DNA of 64,000 nucleotides from Hansfordia pulvinata (taxonomy: Eukaryota > Ascomycota > Sordariomycetes > Xylariales), in the NCBI GenBank assembly GCA_006538405.1, contig BJKQ01000005.1, positions 2,480,001 to 2,544,000 on the forward strand, written 5' to 3'. A model generated the notes under the pieces. That model was not told the DNA's origin. It worked only from the letters and a program-made list of their open reading frames with translations, and did no database searches. A program made the position numbers and the translations under genes. Positions 33,841 through 45,061 of the stretch are shown in pieces. Numbering within the stretch: the first letter of the stretch is position 1; each line of letters opens with the position of its first letter.

Positions 33841-34338
33841 GGTTGTTCCATTCGCTTGCTGGTGCTATGAACATTGTAGCAAGACTGGTCAAGTTGAAGG
33901 AGAACTGAGCAGAACAAATATTCGTGTGGTGTGTGTGTCGCTTTCAGTCATGGCCCTGTCCGCGGTGTCATTAGTCGCGCCGCTTACCTCAGGCAGTACA
34001 CCCGCTGGGACTCAAAAGCGTGCCCGTAAGAGTGAAGGGCCTTACTAACAGTCAATGTCACTAAGGGCTTTGCCATTTTCTATCCAGCGCTCTTGTTGGT
34101 CATTCGGGAGACGGCCAGGTTGAGGGGAATGGAATGGTGTGTGGCACCGATCGTCGAGTGAACCAAGGCCCAGGCGAGGGGAGATGTTCCCAATCAAAGA
34201 AGGACGTGGTGCATCGTGAGACCGGTTTGGAAGAGCATCGAAAGACCAAGGCATGAGGAAACGAAGACACAATTGATGGTGAGAAAGAAGATCGGATTCA
34301 CTCGCTGCTACTACCATCAAGACGTGAACCGGGCAAGG
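33271..34338. other. NLR upstream region with T14G23 tract
   Basis: 1.07 kb upstream of the NLR. It contains T14 directly followed by G23 (33806-33842). No adjacent HeLo-like or other effector gene is visible here. Confidence 0.55.
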
Positions 34339-34779
34339 CTATTGGCAAGGTCCGGTGTAAGTACCTCCCGTGACCATGGCGTGTCCCCCACAGGTGCGTG
34401 CTATTCTATGACCACCGCGCACCTCGTTTGCTCCTTCCCGAAGCTTCAACCGCCCGCTCGGGAAGTCACGGTAGACATGGAAGTCGCCATCTAGCATATG
34501 GTACATGTGACTAGGTACACGTAGGCACTGCGCCCGAAACTCGCAGTCTTCAAAGTTGTCTGCCCTCCGCCATCTTCCCCATCTTCCACCCCCCTGGTAG
34601 TGGACGGGGTTGCTCTGCCCGATTTGAGAGATGCGGAGGGTCTGCATCCCCTTGCTGGCCAGCTTCGCGAACCCGTCGTGCTCGCGGCTGGCTTCGGGAG
34701 AGTCCGAGTGTGCCTGGCCGGCGCCGCGTGGCGCTGGAAGCAGGGCGAGAGCAGCCGGGAGGAGTGATGGAGGCTTCAT
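34339..34779 (-). CDS. Small predicted secreted protein with four cysteines
   Basis: An uninterrupted 146-residue frame starting MKPPSLLPAALALLPAPRGA, a plausible signal peptide cleaved near GQA. I chose the ATG at 34779 over the upstream one because it places the hydrophobic segment at the N-terminus. The mature part has a Ser/Glu-rich start, then FEDCEFRAQCLRVPSHMYH, DFHVYRDFPSGRLKLREGA, and ends GGTYTGPCQ. There are four cysteines in the mature protein, enough for two disulfides. No family recognised; size and cysteine content fit a candidate effector or small secreted protein. Codon bias is weaker than in housekeeping neighbours. Confidence 0.5.
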   Translation of the reverse strand: MKPPSLLPAALALLPAPRGAGQAHSDSPEASREHDGFAKLASKGMQTLRISQIGQSNPVHYQGGGRWGRWRRADNFEDCEFRAQCLRVPSHMYHMLDGDFHVYRDFPSGRLKLREGANEVRGGHRIARTCGGHAMVTGGTYTGPCQ

Positions 34780-36560
34780 CTTTGGAGGAGGGAAGATCTG
34801 CGAGGAATGACCGGAGAGCTGCCCTTTGCTTCTGTGTATATTGTTGTCGAGTGCCAATTGGACCTGGCGTGGAGACGTGGGAGGCTGGACGAGCCGTAAT
34901 ATTGAAACGACCCCCATAACTTTCACGCGCACACCAAGCGACCCAATGACAGCGCTCAGGAAATATCGAAGGCTACGAACACTGTGCGGGCTGTTTATCA
35001 AAGGACGACACGGGTCGTTCGCTCATGAAACCAAACCAACCATGGCCGAAATGCTGCGACACGGTTTTTTTTGGACTCTGTCCTTCTATGTAGAATATCA
35101 TTCCCATCTCTCTTGCGTAGGAGAGCTCGCGGCGTGGTGTTGTGTGAGCTGCGACATGGGAGATGGAGCATCTTTCAACTGGGAAGCAAGCAAAGGACAT
35201 TGGACAACTATGCAGGACCAGTTGCTCTGCCGGGGTGTTGGGACAGTCTCTGGGGTTTGTTGAAGCGTCGGCGGCCACGTGAACAGGCACCCAGATCTAA
35301 TCCTGTATACCCCACCAACGAGCCACGAGGGTAGATGGTTCAGACAGAGAAAAACAGCTGACAGTCAGAAAAGCACTGAATGATGTGCTTCACAAACCCA
35401 GGCATACTGAGATCCCCCGCGCCATTTGCGCTCTGATGGTCCTGATCCGTGGAACCGTGGAACGGCTTGCCAGGGTTCTCGTTTGGGCCAGGCCGGTCCG
35501 CCGTGAACGCAGTAGAGCTGTTGGTCTTTGCATTTCGGGTGCGAAATGCCTAGATGCACTTGGCACGGCACTTGGTCCTCCATCATATGGAAGAGAACGC
35601 GGCCCGATGCAGGGCGTAAGCAGACGCAGGATGTAAATAGAGGGGGCCGGGACCAGGGCCAGAATGACTTGGACTATCAGTAGATACTCGTACCAGATCC
35701 CAGTCGGGCTTCAGGGTACGGGTACAGCGGGCGGATGCGTACGATCTCGCTCGTCCGTCTCATGAAGAGCCCAACAAGAATGGGCACGTGGGCAGACTGA
35801 ATATTCGGCTGTCTAAGCCTCCGCCATTGCATGGTCCCCTGAGGACCACTCTTTGTGCCTCCCCCTAGGTACGATACGAGTAGGGTGGGCGGCTTGCCGA
35901 CATCACATCAGACGCGTGGGGTGGCTGCCGATCCGGGAGTCCCATGCTGTACTTCCGAGAGGGCTTCGGGCGATCCGACTACGGCAGTCCCACGCTTACG
36001 AGTACCTACCTACGCTTGGGCCCGGCGGATGTGGCGGCTCTCGTCCTTCTCATATTATTGTTGGTCTAGCGAGAGATGATGTGCCTTGGGAGGGAGGGAG
36101 GACAGGCGGACACGCGAGGAGGGAAGCGAGAGGCGCACATGAACTCAGACAGACAGACAGCCCGGCCATGGACTCATCAGCCTGGACCACCATTGTGCGA
36201 GCGAGGTTGCTGGTCTTTCTTGACTAGGAACAGACGTTCGAGTCTCGCTACGAGAACTTAGATAAGTACTTACCCCAGAAAACCCCTGACCAACAAGATC
36301 TGCACATACAGGTATTCTTTACCCCGTATAAGCTGCAGCGAGTCTGCGTGTGTGTATCTGGTAGCCCTGTCGAGCTTTACTCGGCGGGTGCGAGAGGACT
36401 CGGGCGATGCTGGTTGGCGCAGGAGGCTCGCCGCTATACCGAACGCAGCGCCGGGACGTGCGGAACGGCCTATGTTGGTTGACTCGGACAGCTGTCGTCT
36501 GCGCTTTGTCCGACGTGCCTCTGACCTTAGTAGGGCTGTGGTCTGCGCGGCGGGAAGCGT

Positions 36561-36572
36561 ACGAGTACTCGT
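36561..36572. repeat. ACGAGTACTCGT palindrome
   Basis: Twelve-base core of the dispersed palindrome, extended to GTACGAGTACTCGT on the left. Intergenic. Confidence 0.9.
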
Positions 36573-36855
36573 GAAATGGAGGTAGGACGGGCGGGCGGGC
36601 GGGCTGGCAATAGCGGCGGAACACCAAACCAGGGCTGCGTTAGCCTGCGGGCGGACGTCAGGCTTGTCTGCGTGTAAGATGCAACCTGCATTAGCTGGGC
36701 CCTGCCCCCTGTGCCCCCCTGCCCCCCTGACCTTGGACCTTTCCAGGACTTTGACCTTACCGTACTTACCTGACCTTGATTGACCCTCGCACTACATACG
36801 CAGCCCACACAGGCGGCTCTCGATTTTCTGTCCGTACCCGTGCGCGAGGGGGCGC

Positions 36856-36867
36856 ACGAGTACTCGT
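36856..36867. repeat. ACGAGTACTCGT palindrome
   Basis: Twelve-base core of the dispersed palindrome, extended to ACT on the right. Intergenic, about 290 bp from the previous copy. Confidence 0.9.
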
Positions 36868-38334
36868 ACTCCGGATTGGGGGGAGAGAGAGGGGGAGGCG
36901 GAGTCGGCGGCGGCGGCGGCGGCGGTGGCGGAGGGGCAGGCGGGGATCTGGTTTGATCTGAATCGGGCCCCCCGAACAGAGATCCACAGCACAGGGCTGC
37001 GAAGTAGGTAAGGTGCTCGTACAGCACCATTTACTGCCACTTCCTCGACAAGTACACGCAGGGTACTTGCAGATCCCGTACTCGGTGGACTTGACATCTG
37101 TGTCCCTTCCACGTGTTGCATGTACGTAGGTAGGTACACGTAGATGGGTAATAAGCTGTCTGACTCAGGCATTTTCCCACAACCACAACGCAGCTAGAAA
37201 ACTCCCATTAGCACAGGATAGCCCCTAATCCCCCCTGGGTCCGTCTGCTGGCTGTCATTGCTGGCGGCGCTTCGATGTCAATGGATCAAGCCGGCGTGTC
37301 CTTGGTGCCGCAGACAACATTGAAGGTAGAAAATGGCCAAGGTGTAGGTACCTCACCTATGTACGGTATGTCGGATGAGGCAAGTACCCGATGAGTACTC
37401 CTAGATAGATACCTCCAGTAGGTACCTCAGCTTACCCGCCTAAACCGGTGCCAACTTTTGATCGTAGGTATCTGAAGAACCCCTCCCCCCACCTCTTAAA
37501 TTCTTCACCCTTCACCTTTCAACCCCCCCTATCCCCTTTATCTGCTTTATCTAAAAACTGAAGACATGGTCCAAGGAGGGGTTGGCATGGGAAGCAGCCA
37601 AAGTCGTCACCCGCGTCACTCGGCCAGGGGTCAGTGTGATATATCACGTCATCCTTCAGCGGGGGGCTTCCTGTGATTCGACAGCCCTCTCTCCGGGGCC
37701 GTCTTCTGGCTCGTCTCAGGCGGCCACGGCGGCGACCACGTGGGGAGTCGCTTTGCCGGTTTACGGAGCTGAAGGAGCGGCTCTTGGTCCCTGATAAGCT
37801 TGACTAGTCAGTTTGTTTGCCATCCCACCCCCCACCAACCGTACATTTTTTTCACACGAAGTGGGCTGTATCCCCGGTATTTCCCAAAGCGGTCTACCGG
37901 TAGCGGTGAGAGCGACGTGGCGACAGCTTGAGCCGCCCAGACAGGTGGACGGAACGTGGTGCACATACAGAGATCAATGGACACTTGACTGGACACGGAC
38001 ACTGGACAGCAGAGACAGCCCAGAGACCAGTACCAACAGGTACCTACCTTCAGGTACATGTATGCAGTGGGCAGAGGTCCCTACCTAACCTTAGCCACTT
38101 GACACATCAGTGACAGACGTACGACCGGAGGACAGCAGCCGCTCTTTCCCGTGATGTCCTAATTTTTTTTATTACTCTGGTGTTTGGGTATAGCGGGGTT
38201 CTCTGGAAGGGAAGCCACTACTCGTACCTGCCTGCCTGCCTGCTTGCCTACTACGTAGCTGAGGCGGAAGAGGAGGAGGGGGGAACAGCATTGACCTACT
38301 TTTCTTCTTATTAGCCCTTCTTCCAAATCCTGGG

Positions 38335-38395
38335 GCTCTCACTCTTCTCCTCCGTCTCTCCTCCCCTCCTCCTTCCCTTTCCTCCTCCTCCCACT
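38335..38395 (+). promoter_or_regulatory. Pyrimidine-rich tract upstream of mannitol 2-dehydrogenase
   Basis: Almost pure C/T for about 60 bp, ending some 60 bp before the ATG. CT-rich tracts in this position are common at transcription starts of strongly expressed filamentous-fungal genes; that link is inference. Confidence 0.5.
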
Positions 38396-38453
38396 TAATA
38401 CCAAAACCATCTGTACACGAAGCATAAGACCACCCTTCCCTTCACACCCCAAG

Positions 38454-39944
38454 ATGGCGCCCCTCAAGCTCAACTTGGCCAACCTGCCTCAGATTACCGC
38501 GGGCGGTAATGTCCAGTACCCGACGTTCAAGCGCGGCGATGCCGTCAAGGAGGGCATTGTGCACTTTGGCGTCGGCGGCTTCCACCGCGCCCACCTGGCC
38601 GTATACGTCAACGAGCTGATGGAGAAGCACGGCATCACCGACTACGCCATCTGCGGCGTCGGCCTGCAGCCCTTCGACGCCGGCATGCGCGACGCCCTCG
38701 GCTCGCAGGACTGCCTCTACACCCTCATCGAGCGCTCCGCCACCGACACCAAGGCCCGCGTCATGGGTAGCATCAACTCGTACCTGTTTGCCCCCGACAA
38801 CCGCGAGGCCGTCATCGCCAAGCTGGCCCACCCGGACACGCGCATCGTCAGCATGACCATCACCGAGAACGGCTACTTCTACAACGAGAACACGCACCAG
38901 CTGCGCGCCGAGGACCCCCTGATCCAGTACGACCTCAAGGAGGAGAACCTGCCCACCACGGCCTTCGGCTTCCTCTACCACGGCCTGGCCCGCCGCCGCG
39001 CCGCCGGCCTGCCCGCCTTCACCGTCATGTCCTGCGACAACATGCAGGGCAACGGCACCATCAGCCGGCAGATGCTCGTCGCCTTTGCCCGCCTGCGCGA
39101 CCCCTCGCTGGCCGACTGGATCGAGCAGAACGCCCACTTCCCCAACGCCATGGTCGACCGCATCACGCCGCAGACCGCCCCCGTCGACAAGGAGTCGCTG
39201 GCCAAGGAGTTTGGCATCGAGGACTCGTGGCCCATTGTCACCGAGCCCTTCACCCAGTGGGTCATCGAGGACTTCTTCAGCAACGGCCGCCCGCCCTTTG
39301 AGAAGGTCGGCGTCCAGATTGTCAAGAACGTCAAGAACGTCGAGGAGTTTGAGAAGCACAAGCTGCGCCTGCTCAACGGCAGCCACGCCATCATCGCCTA
39401 CGGTGGCCAGGTCGCCGGCTACAAGTTTGTGCACGAGGTCATGGAGAACCCCCTGTTCCGCGAGTTCATCTGGCAGATGCAGCAGCAGGAGACCAAGATG
39501 ACGCTGCCCGACATCCCCGGGCACGACGTCGACCAGTACTGCAAGACGCTGCTGGAGCGCTTCAGCAACCCCCCCATCCGCGACCAGCTGCCCCGCATCT
39601 GCCAGGGCGGCACCGGCAAGATGCCCCAGTTCATCATGCCCACCATTGCCGAGCAGATCTGGGTGTCGGGACCCTTCCGCCGCCTCTGCTTCACCGCCGC
39701 CGCCTGGTTCCGCTACATCAACGGCGTCGACGACAAGGGCAACAAGATCGCCGTCGACGACCCGATGCTCGAGGACATCCAGGCCCGCGCCAAGTCGGGC
39801 GGCGTCCACGAGCTGCTGGCCATCAAGAGCCTGTTTGGCGACGACCTGCGCGACGACAAGCGCTTCATCGAGACCATCAGCACCGCCCTCGAGGACATCA
39901 CCCGCGACGGCATCCTGAAGGCCATGGAGAAGTACGTCGACTAG
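38454..39944 (+). CDS. Mannitol 2-dehydrogenase (NAD-dependent, long-chain polyol dehydrogenase)
   Basis: Oxidises D-mannitol to D-fructose with NAD+ (EC 1.1.1.67 family), a cytosolic step in fungal mannitol use and storage. A single 496-codon exon of full family length. The nucleotide-binding motif is HFGVGGFHRAH (residues about 36-46) and the catalytic signature is KLRLLNGSH, with Lys303, Asn308 and His311. Other family blocks are TITENGYFYN, SCDNMQGNG, MVDRITPQT and AYGGQVAGYKFVHEVM. Codon bias is extreme, with nearly all codons ending in C or G, as expected for a highly expressed gene. The opposite strand shows a similarly long open frame purely because of that bias. The specific substrate is inferred from family resemblance. 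Confidence 0.93.
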   Translation: MAPLKLNLANLPQITAGGNVQYPTFKRGDAVKEGIVHFGVGGFHRAHLAVYVNELMEKHGITDYAICGVGLQPFDAGMRDALGSQDCLYTLIERSATDTKARVMGSINSYLFAPDNREAVIAKLAHPDTRIVSMTITENGYFYNENTHQLRAEDPLIQYDLKEENLPTTAFGFLYHGLARRRAAGLPAFTVMSCDNMQGNGTISRQMLVAFARLRDPSLADWIEQNAHFPNAMVDRITPQTAPVDKESLAKEFGIEDSWPIVTEPFTQWVIEDFFSNGRPPFEKVGVQIVKNVKNVEEFEKHKLRLLNGSHAIIAYGGQVAGYKFVHEVMENPLFREFIWQMQQQETKMTLPDIPGHDVDQYCKTLLERFSNPPIRDQLPRICQGGTGKMPQFIMPTIAEQIWVSGPFRRLCFTAAAWFRYINGVDDKGNKIAVDDPMLEDIQARAKSGGVHELLAIKSLFGDDLRDDKRFIETISTALEDITRDGILKAMEKYVD

Positions 39945-40872
39945 ATGCCGGGCGGGTTTAGTCTCTTCTCCGTCGCCTGGTGTACTTGTCATTTCCACGA
40001 AAAACATGTCTCTTTTGTCGTACGTCGCATGCGTTGTTATGAGGTCTGGGTATGAAAGGCTCGTTTTAGATAAAAGCCATCTTGATTAGACTTTGATGAG
40101 AAAGAAAGGGGTTTAATTCAAAGCGTCGTTGGGTTTGTGCATGGGGCTCAACCCATGGAACCGAGTCTTACTCGACAACTTTTCAATGTCTGGTCCGCCG
40201 CCCTGTTTGTGAACGCGTGAGTTGGATCCGGAGGTTTGGGATGATTCGTCCTTTTTTGCCATGGTTTTCGACTCTCAACTCTTGGGTGTGTCGGCCAGTG
40301 GCCGTGCCTGTGAAGTGCCCCTACACACAGGCGGCGCCCACGATGATCATCATCAGCTCAGGCGCCCCCACGTCGAGCTCAGCCCTAGCAGGCTCACCCT
40401 GGCTCGCGTCCCCCGGAACAGGCTGCCCCCGCGTGGCCCTGCCCTGCCTGTCCCAGCTGCATCTTGACAAGGGGACCCGACATGCGACACCACGTGCCGG
40501 CTGCGACGTTGCCTTGTGCTACCATTTATTATCACTCCGATTCCCCATTTTGTATGTACCAGGACGCTGCGGCGCCTCCTCCGGGGGTGCCGGGTATCAC
40601 CAAGACGGCCACGGGGCATGCACCCGGCTGACTCAGCTCAGCGGAGAGCGAGAAGCCGCCTTGACTTGGACTGCGGGTCGCGGCATGCACTGGGGCGCGA
40701 AGATGAACAAACATCGCATCTCCAGATGTGGTGGTGGTGGTGGTGGTGGGGGGGGGGGGGGGGGGGTTTTCTGAAACCCCGCAGTTCGTCTAATTATTTA
40801 ATTACTCCTATACATGTACATGGTGTAGCGAGCAGTCCTACTCTGTACCACTCACTCGACAGACGAGACAGG
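39945..40872. other. Intergenic, convergent, with GGT/G-run tract
   Basis: 0.93 kb between two stops. GTG/GGT repeats from about 40728 pass into a run of about 20 G ending at 40767. No gene seen. Confidence 0.6.
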
Positions 40873-42213
40873 TCAGGTCTCGGCACGATACGACGAGTCC
40901 ATCTCGGCCCTCTTCCTCGTCCCGCACTGGCTGCGCGCCGCCTCGAGCTGAGACTGCAGCGACTCGGGTGCGCGCGTCTGGGGGGTGCTGGCGGGGACGA
41001 CGGCGAGGAGCAGGGACCAGCCCGAGCCCGGCGGGCCGACCGGGTGGCTTATCCGGGCGACGAACGAGGTCAGCTTGCCCTCGCCCTCGCCCTCGGCCGC
41101 CTGCTGCCAGCTCCGGGCCACCGACTCGGCGACGCCCGGGATTTCCGCCCACAGCTCCTCCTCCCCCCCTGCTTCTGCTCCGCGCCTTTTTCATCTTCTT
41201 CTTCTTTTCTTTCCCCGCCAACGCCGGAGCCGAGGCCGTTGTTGTTCCTGACGAGCTCCCAGACGACCATGAGCCCCGCTCCCGGGACCGCGGTGAGCCC
41301 GGGAGCAGCAGCAGCATCTGCGCCGTGCCCAGGCTGCCGCCGCGGTAGCTCCGGACGCGGACGTCGCTGTCGGGGATGCGCTGCCCGCCGACCTCGTCCA
41401 CCTTGAGCTGCACTCTGTCGTCGTCGTTGTTGTTGTCCTCGTCGTCGTCGAGGACGGTCTTCAGGCCCGAGTAGGAAGCCCGGCTTCGCTCGAGGATCCG
41501 GCGGAGCTGCGAGGCCGCGTCGTTGTCGTCCCCACCACCACGGCGGTCATACTTGCTGCTGCTACTGCTTCTGCTAGCCCCATCTCGCCTGCCCTTCAGC
41601 TTCCCCCCGCCGCAGCCGCAGCCGCAGCCGCAGCCGTCGAGGCCAGACCCCTGCGCCAGACCTGCCACAGGGCGAGCTGCAGCAGCAGTCCGAGCGCAAG
41701 CCCGGCCTGCCTGCAGTCGAGGTGGTCGAAGCGGCTCTCCAGCCCGAGCGCGCGGCACGCCGCGACGGCCGCCAGCGAGGCGACCCCGGCCTGTCCCGCC
41801 CCTTCGATCAAGCCCCCAAGGGCGCCCGCGTGCTTCGCCAGGAGGCCCGCGCCCGCCCGGCCCGCGGCCACCACCTCGCCCGCCAGCCGCGGGTGGTCCG
41901 CGTGCAGCTTTATCCCGTAGGTCACCAGCGTCTGGCACGTCAGGAGCAGCCGCGTCAGGTCCGGCTTGCCACCGCTGATGCTGATGCCGTCGGAGGCGGG
42001 GGCGGGTACGCGCCGGCTTATGCTCGTGGTGGTGGCCGCGGACGTGGTGGAGGTCAGGGCCCGGGCATCGTAGACTTGGTCGACGTCGACGTCGTCGTGG
42101 TCACCGTCGTGTGCTCCTGCCGCTGTCGCGGGCCTGGCCTGCGATGCCGACGCCAGGCAGAGCAGTAGCAGGGCCAGCGAGGCCAGCAGCCTCGTCAGCG
42201 GCGTGCTGTTCAT
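40873..42213 (-). CDS. Predicted secreted or membrane protein, unknown (three apparent -1 frameshifts)
   Basis: The start MNSTPLTRLLASLALLLLCL is a strong signal peptide. Coding bias then passes through all three minus-strand frames with no gap. It runs VWRRGLASTAAAA to KLKGRRDGASRSSSSS (break at C6, 41603-41608). It then runs SLGTAQMLLLLPG to LMVVWELVRNNNG (break between 41310 and 41270, near CCCGGG), and AEQKQGG to EELWAEIPGVAESVARSWQ (break at C7, 41163-41169). Each switch is a one-base loss; adding three bases gives a single 447-residue frame ending SSYRAET. The N-terminal half is Ala/Gly/Leu-rich with a second hydrophobic stretch (GLALGLLLQLALWQVW, about residue 180). The C-terminal half has alternating hydrophobic and polar segments. 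No family recognised. Confidence 0.6.
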
Positions 42214-45061
42214 TTGGGGGCCCCCCTAAGGCTGGGCAGTGCAAAGTAGGTAAGGTAGGTTTTTGCTGCTTTGTGGGTTTTGGTTCGTAAGCGGGTAATG
42301 GCTCCGCGGATTGTTTTTTTTTTTTTTTTGCTGTTCTTCACAGGCGCGTTGCAAGTGAGGCCGGTAGCAAGGGTTTGGGGGGAGTAAAAGCTTTCACTTA
42401 TATATATAAGTACGTACGATCACGCCTGACCCGAGCTACCAGAACAGGACGATTGCCATTTCTGGCAGATGTGATGCCCCGAGGACAGGGTGGGGATTAT
42501 GGATTATAGAAAACGCGCCAGAAAAAAAGAAAAAGAAAAAGAAAAAAAAGACCCTTTTCCGAAAAAAAGGCATCTAAGTTGGTTTGACTTTCTTACGTTG
42601 CGAGAGTACTCTCCGCTCGCTTCTGCCGACGACTAGCTGACTAACTATAAACTATAAGGGCTTCTTCTGTGACCCCTATTAATAACTATTGAGTTGTCGC
42701 CTCGCCTCCGTACTTCCTAAATAGCAACCGCTAGTTAGTTGCTTGCCCTGGTCTCTTCACCCACATCTCGCACGGGGCTTGCTCGAGTGGCCACCCGTCG
42801 GCGGCCGCCGCTGCCGCCCTTGACACCACACCACCACCACCGGTGGGCTCGCGCCGGGCTGCGCATGACCACGACCGAAAAAGATTCTCAACGGCATGAC
42901 CGACAAACCGCTCGGCGGGCGGGAGTGGGGCCCTCGCTCCCCTCCCCTCGCGAAAGAAAGGAAAACCCCCACTCTTGTCAAAAACCCGTCAAGGTGGTCG
43001 GACAGCGCCCTAACAAATGGCCAATCCTTTCGCCCCTTTCAGTCCTCTACCCTACTTAGACTTGGTCGCCGAGGCCCCTCGGCTCGGGCGGAGGGAGGCG
43101 GACCAAGGCAACACGCGTACGCCGCGTTTCGTCTCGAGGGGGAAGCAAGCCCGGATGAAGTACGGGAGAGAGATGCTTTAAGAGGGGCGGCAGACCACTG
43201 AGCTGAGGTTGCGCCCCCGTCGCCTCTGCGTTTTCGCGCCTTTGGAACCTTCTCGGTTAACTTGGTTTAGTGCTCGCCTCCCTCCCCCTAACAACAGCAA
43301 ACTCGCCAAGTTTCCAATTAGATTGCCACTTCGAGAAGAGAGAGAGAAAAGAGAGAGAAGAAGAAAAAAATGTTCGTCCAAATTCGCCTCCCAGCACAAA
43401 CCCGTACTCCATAATAAAATCCGTGCTGGGCAACGCTCAGGGACTACAGCGCGATCGGGCGCTCGGCGGGCTGAAGGCGGTGGTAGTGTTGGTTTGTGCT
43501 CGTGGGAGGCAACAAAGACAAGGCCACTCTGCTCGAGCCGAGTCTCCATCTGATAGCACAAACTCCGCCCGCCTTCGCCAACCTGCGGCAGAGTGTCGAC
43601 CAAGGTTCCACCACGGGGCAGCATCTGTCAGTCGCCTTCAGTGAAGATGCCGAGATGGGCCCAGGGAACCCGTCCGGAGGCGCCAAGCGAACCCCGAGCC
43701 AGTCTGATGTCGGTCGTTCATAGTTATTGATGTCATTCCGAGTAGGCTCCTGTACGGAGACATGTCGTTTCGTCCGCCACGAGTTCGAACACCCGGATCA
43801 ACAAGCGTCCCTCTCCTCTCCAGCCTTTTTTTCTCGCCACGGCGGCCTCTGTCGTTCGCTTCTACGAACATAAGTCGGGGCTTTCAACAAACATATCAAG
43901 ATGTCCAATCCCTCCGGCTGAAAGAGAGGCGGAAAACAAACAGACCGTCCCTCCCTCATCGCTTGACTCGGTCGCTTTCGCGGCCCACCCCTTCCAAGAG
44001 CACGTCGCATTGTCTACCACCCGTGTGTGTGTGGAGATGGTCGACCACTTTGCTCACTCCCGTCCCGTTTGTTTCCCCATCGGCTTGCCCAAGTCAGCGT
44101 CTGTACCGTATGCAATGCAATGCAATGCAATGCGTGCCACAATTTTGACCCCGTACCCCTACGAGTAAAAGAGTAACGATGATAACCACAACAAGGAACC
44201 CCCCTGCCCCCCTCATTCTCCACCGAAAAAGATGCCCGCTTCTGCAGGCCCGCCGCGCGGAGAAACCTCCGCGAGCGGACCGCGGATGACGATTTTCTCA
44301 TGAAGCCTGCGGTTTCGCGTCCCGACCTCGCGCAGGGAAGCAGGGCAGGGGTACTCGCAGGCGCGTAGCTGACACAAGGGAACCCTGATGCCGGGTAGAT
44401 AGGACGAGATGGAAGTACGAGTAGAGCCACCTTTTGAGACCAGTCGCCAGGCCCCTCAGCATGGGGGCGCAAGTTACCCTTCAATCTTCGTCTCCCTCTT
44501 TATTCACTCCGGGCTATTCTCTCGTCTGTTTCTCGCCTCATTTCTTGGCGACGCTGAACCGCTCGTTCCTAGGCCTCCGTCAGCATACCCACCTCCGTAC
44601 GATGTTGAGAGCCCCCCCACCTGCGCGAGCGCGCGCGTCATTGTCCCGCCGACGTGGGGCTGTATTCTTGGTGGGACGGAGGGGCTAAGGGCACTCGTCG
44701 AGGGACTCTAAGGGGTAAGGAGGGGCATAAGGGCTAAAGGGGGAAGAGTTGAAGCCTGCTCCCTTGGCGGGCCCGCTCCCTTGGTTTTCTTTTCTCTGCT
44801 CTTTTTCTTACCCTCTCCGTCTGTTTACTTTCCCTCCATCATCCGCCGGTGCGCTCGGCTGGCGCGCTTACTCGGTGGTTCCGGTGGCGGTGGAAACCGG
44901 CGCGGACGGGATGATGTGGTAGGAGTACGGCGAGGAAAACGGAGAGCCCGGCGTATTTGAGGTGGAGACAGGAACTAAAGAGGAGGGAGGGGGAAAGAAC
45001 AAATAAACGAGAAGGAAAAAAAAGGGGGCAGGGGGGTAAGAAAAGAGAAAGAAAAAAAGAC
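42214..45061. other. Intergenic, 2.8 kb
   Basis: Contains the TATA palindrome at 42396-42411, T-rich and A/G-rich tracts (about 42314-42329, 42520-42550) and a (TGCAA)4 tandem at 44110-44133. Sequence at 44868-45060 could encode a short extra exon of the MFS gene, but the MFS frame already ends in a stop at 45062. No other gene supported. Confidence 0.5.
42396..42411 (-). promoter_or_regulatory. TATA-like palindrome upstream of the 42213 start
   Basis: ACTTATATATATAAGT, a perfect 16 bp palindrome about 185 bp upstream of the start codon on the minus strand. Position and sequence fit a TATA element. Confidence 0.4.

Larger units (their letters stand above)
34780..38453. other. 3.7 kb gene-poor region with GTAC-type palindromes
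   Basis: Lies between the small secreted protein and mannitol dehydrogenase. It has two copies of the ACGAGTACTCGT palindrome (36561-36572, 36856-36867), many TACGAGTA/TACTCGTA half sites, and several GTAGGTACCT elements near 37340-37430. No coding region supported. Confidence 0.55.

Noticed and set aside
38442..40007. 521-codon open frame antisense to mannitol 2-dehydrogenase
   Set aside because: It mirrors the sense gene's C-ending codon bias, which removes stops on the other strand; the translation is low-complexity Val/Leu/Gly/Asp and resembles nothing.
43770..43800. Possible tRNA suggested by GAGTTCGAACACC
   Set aside because: The flanks do not pair as a T-stem and no D-arm or anticodon arm could be built.
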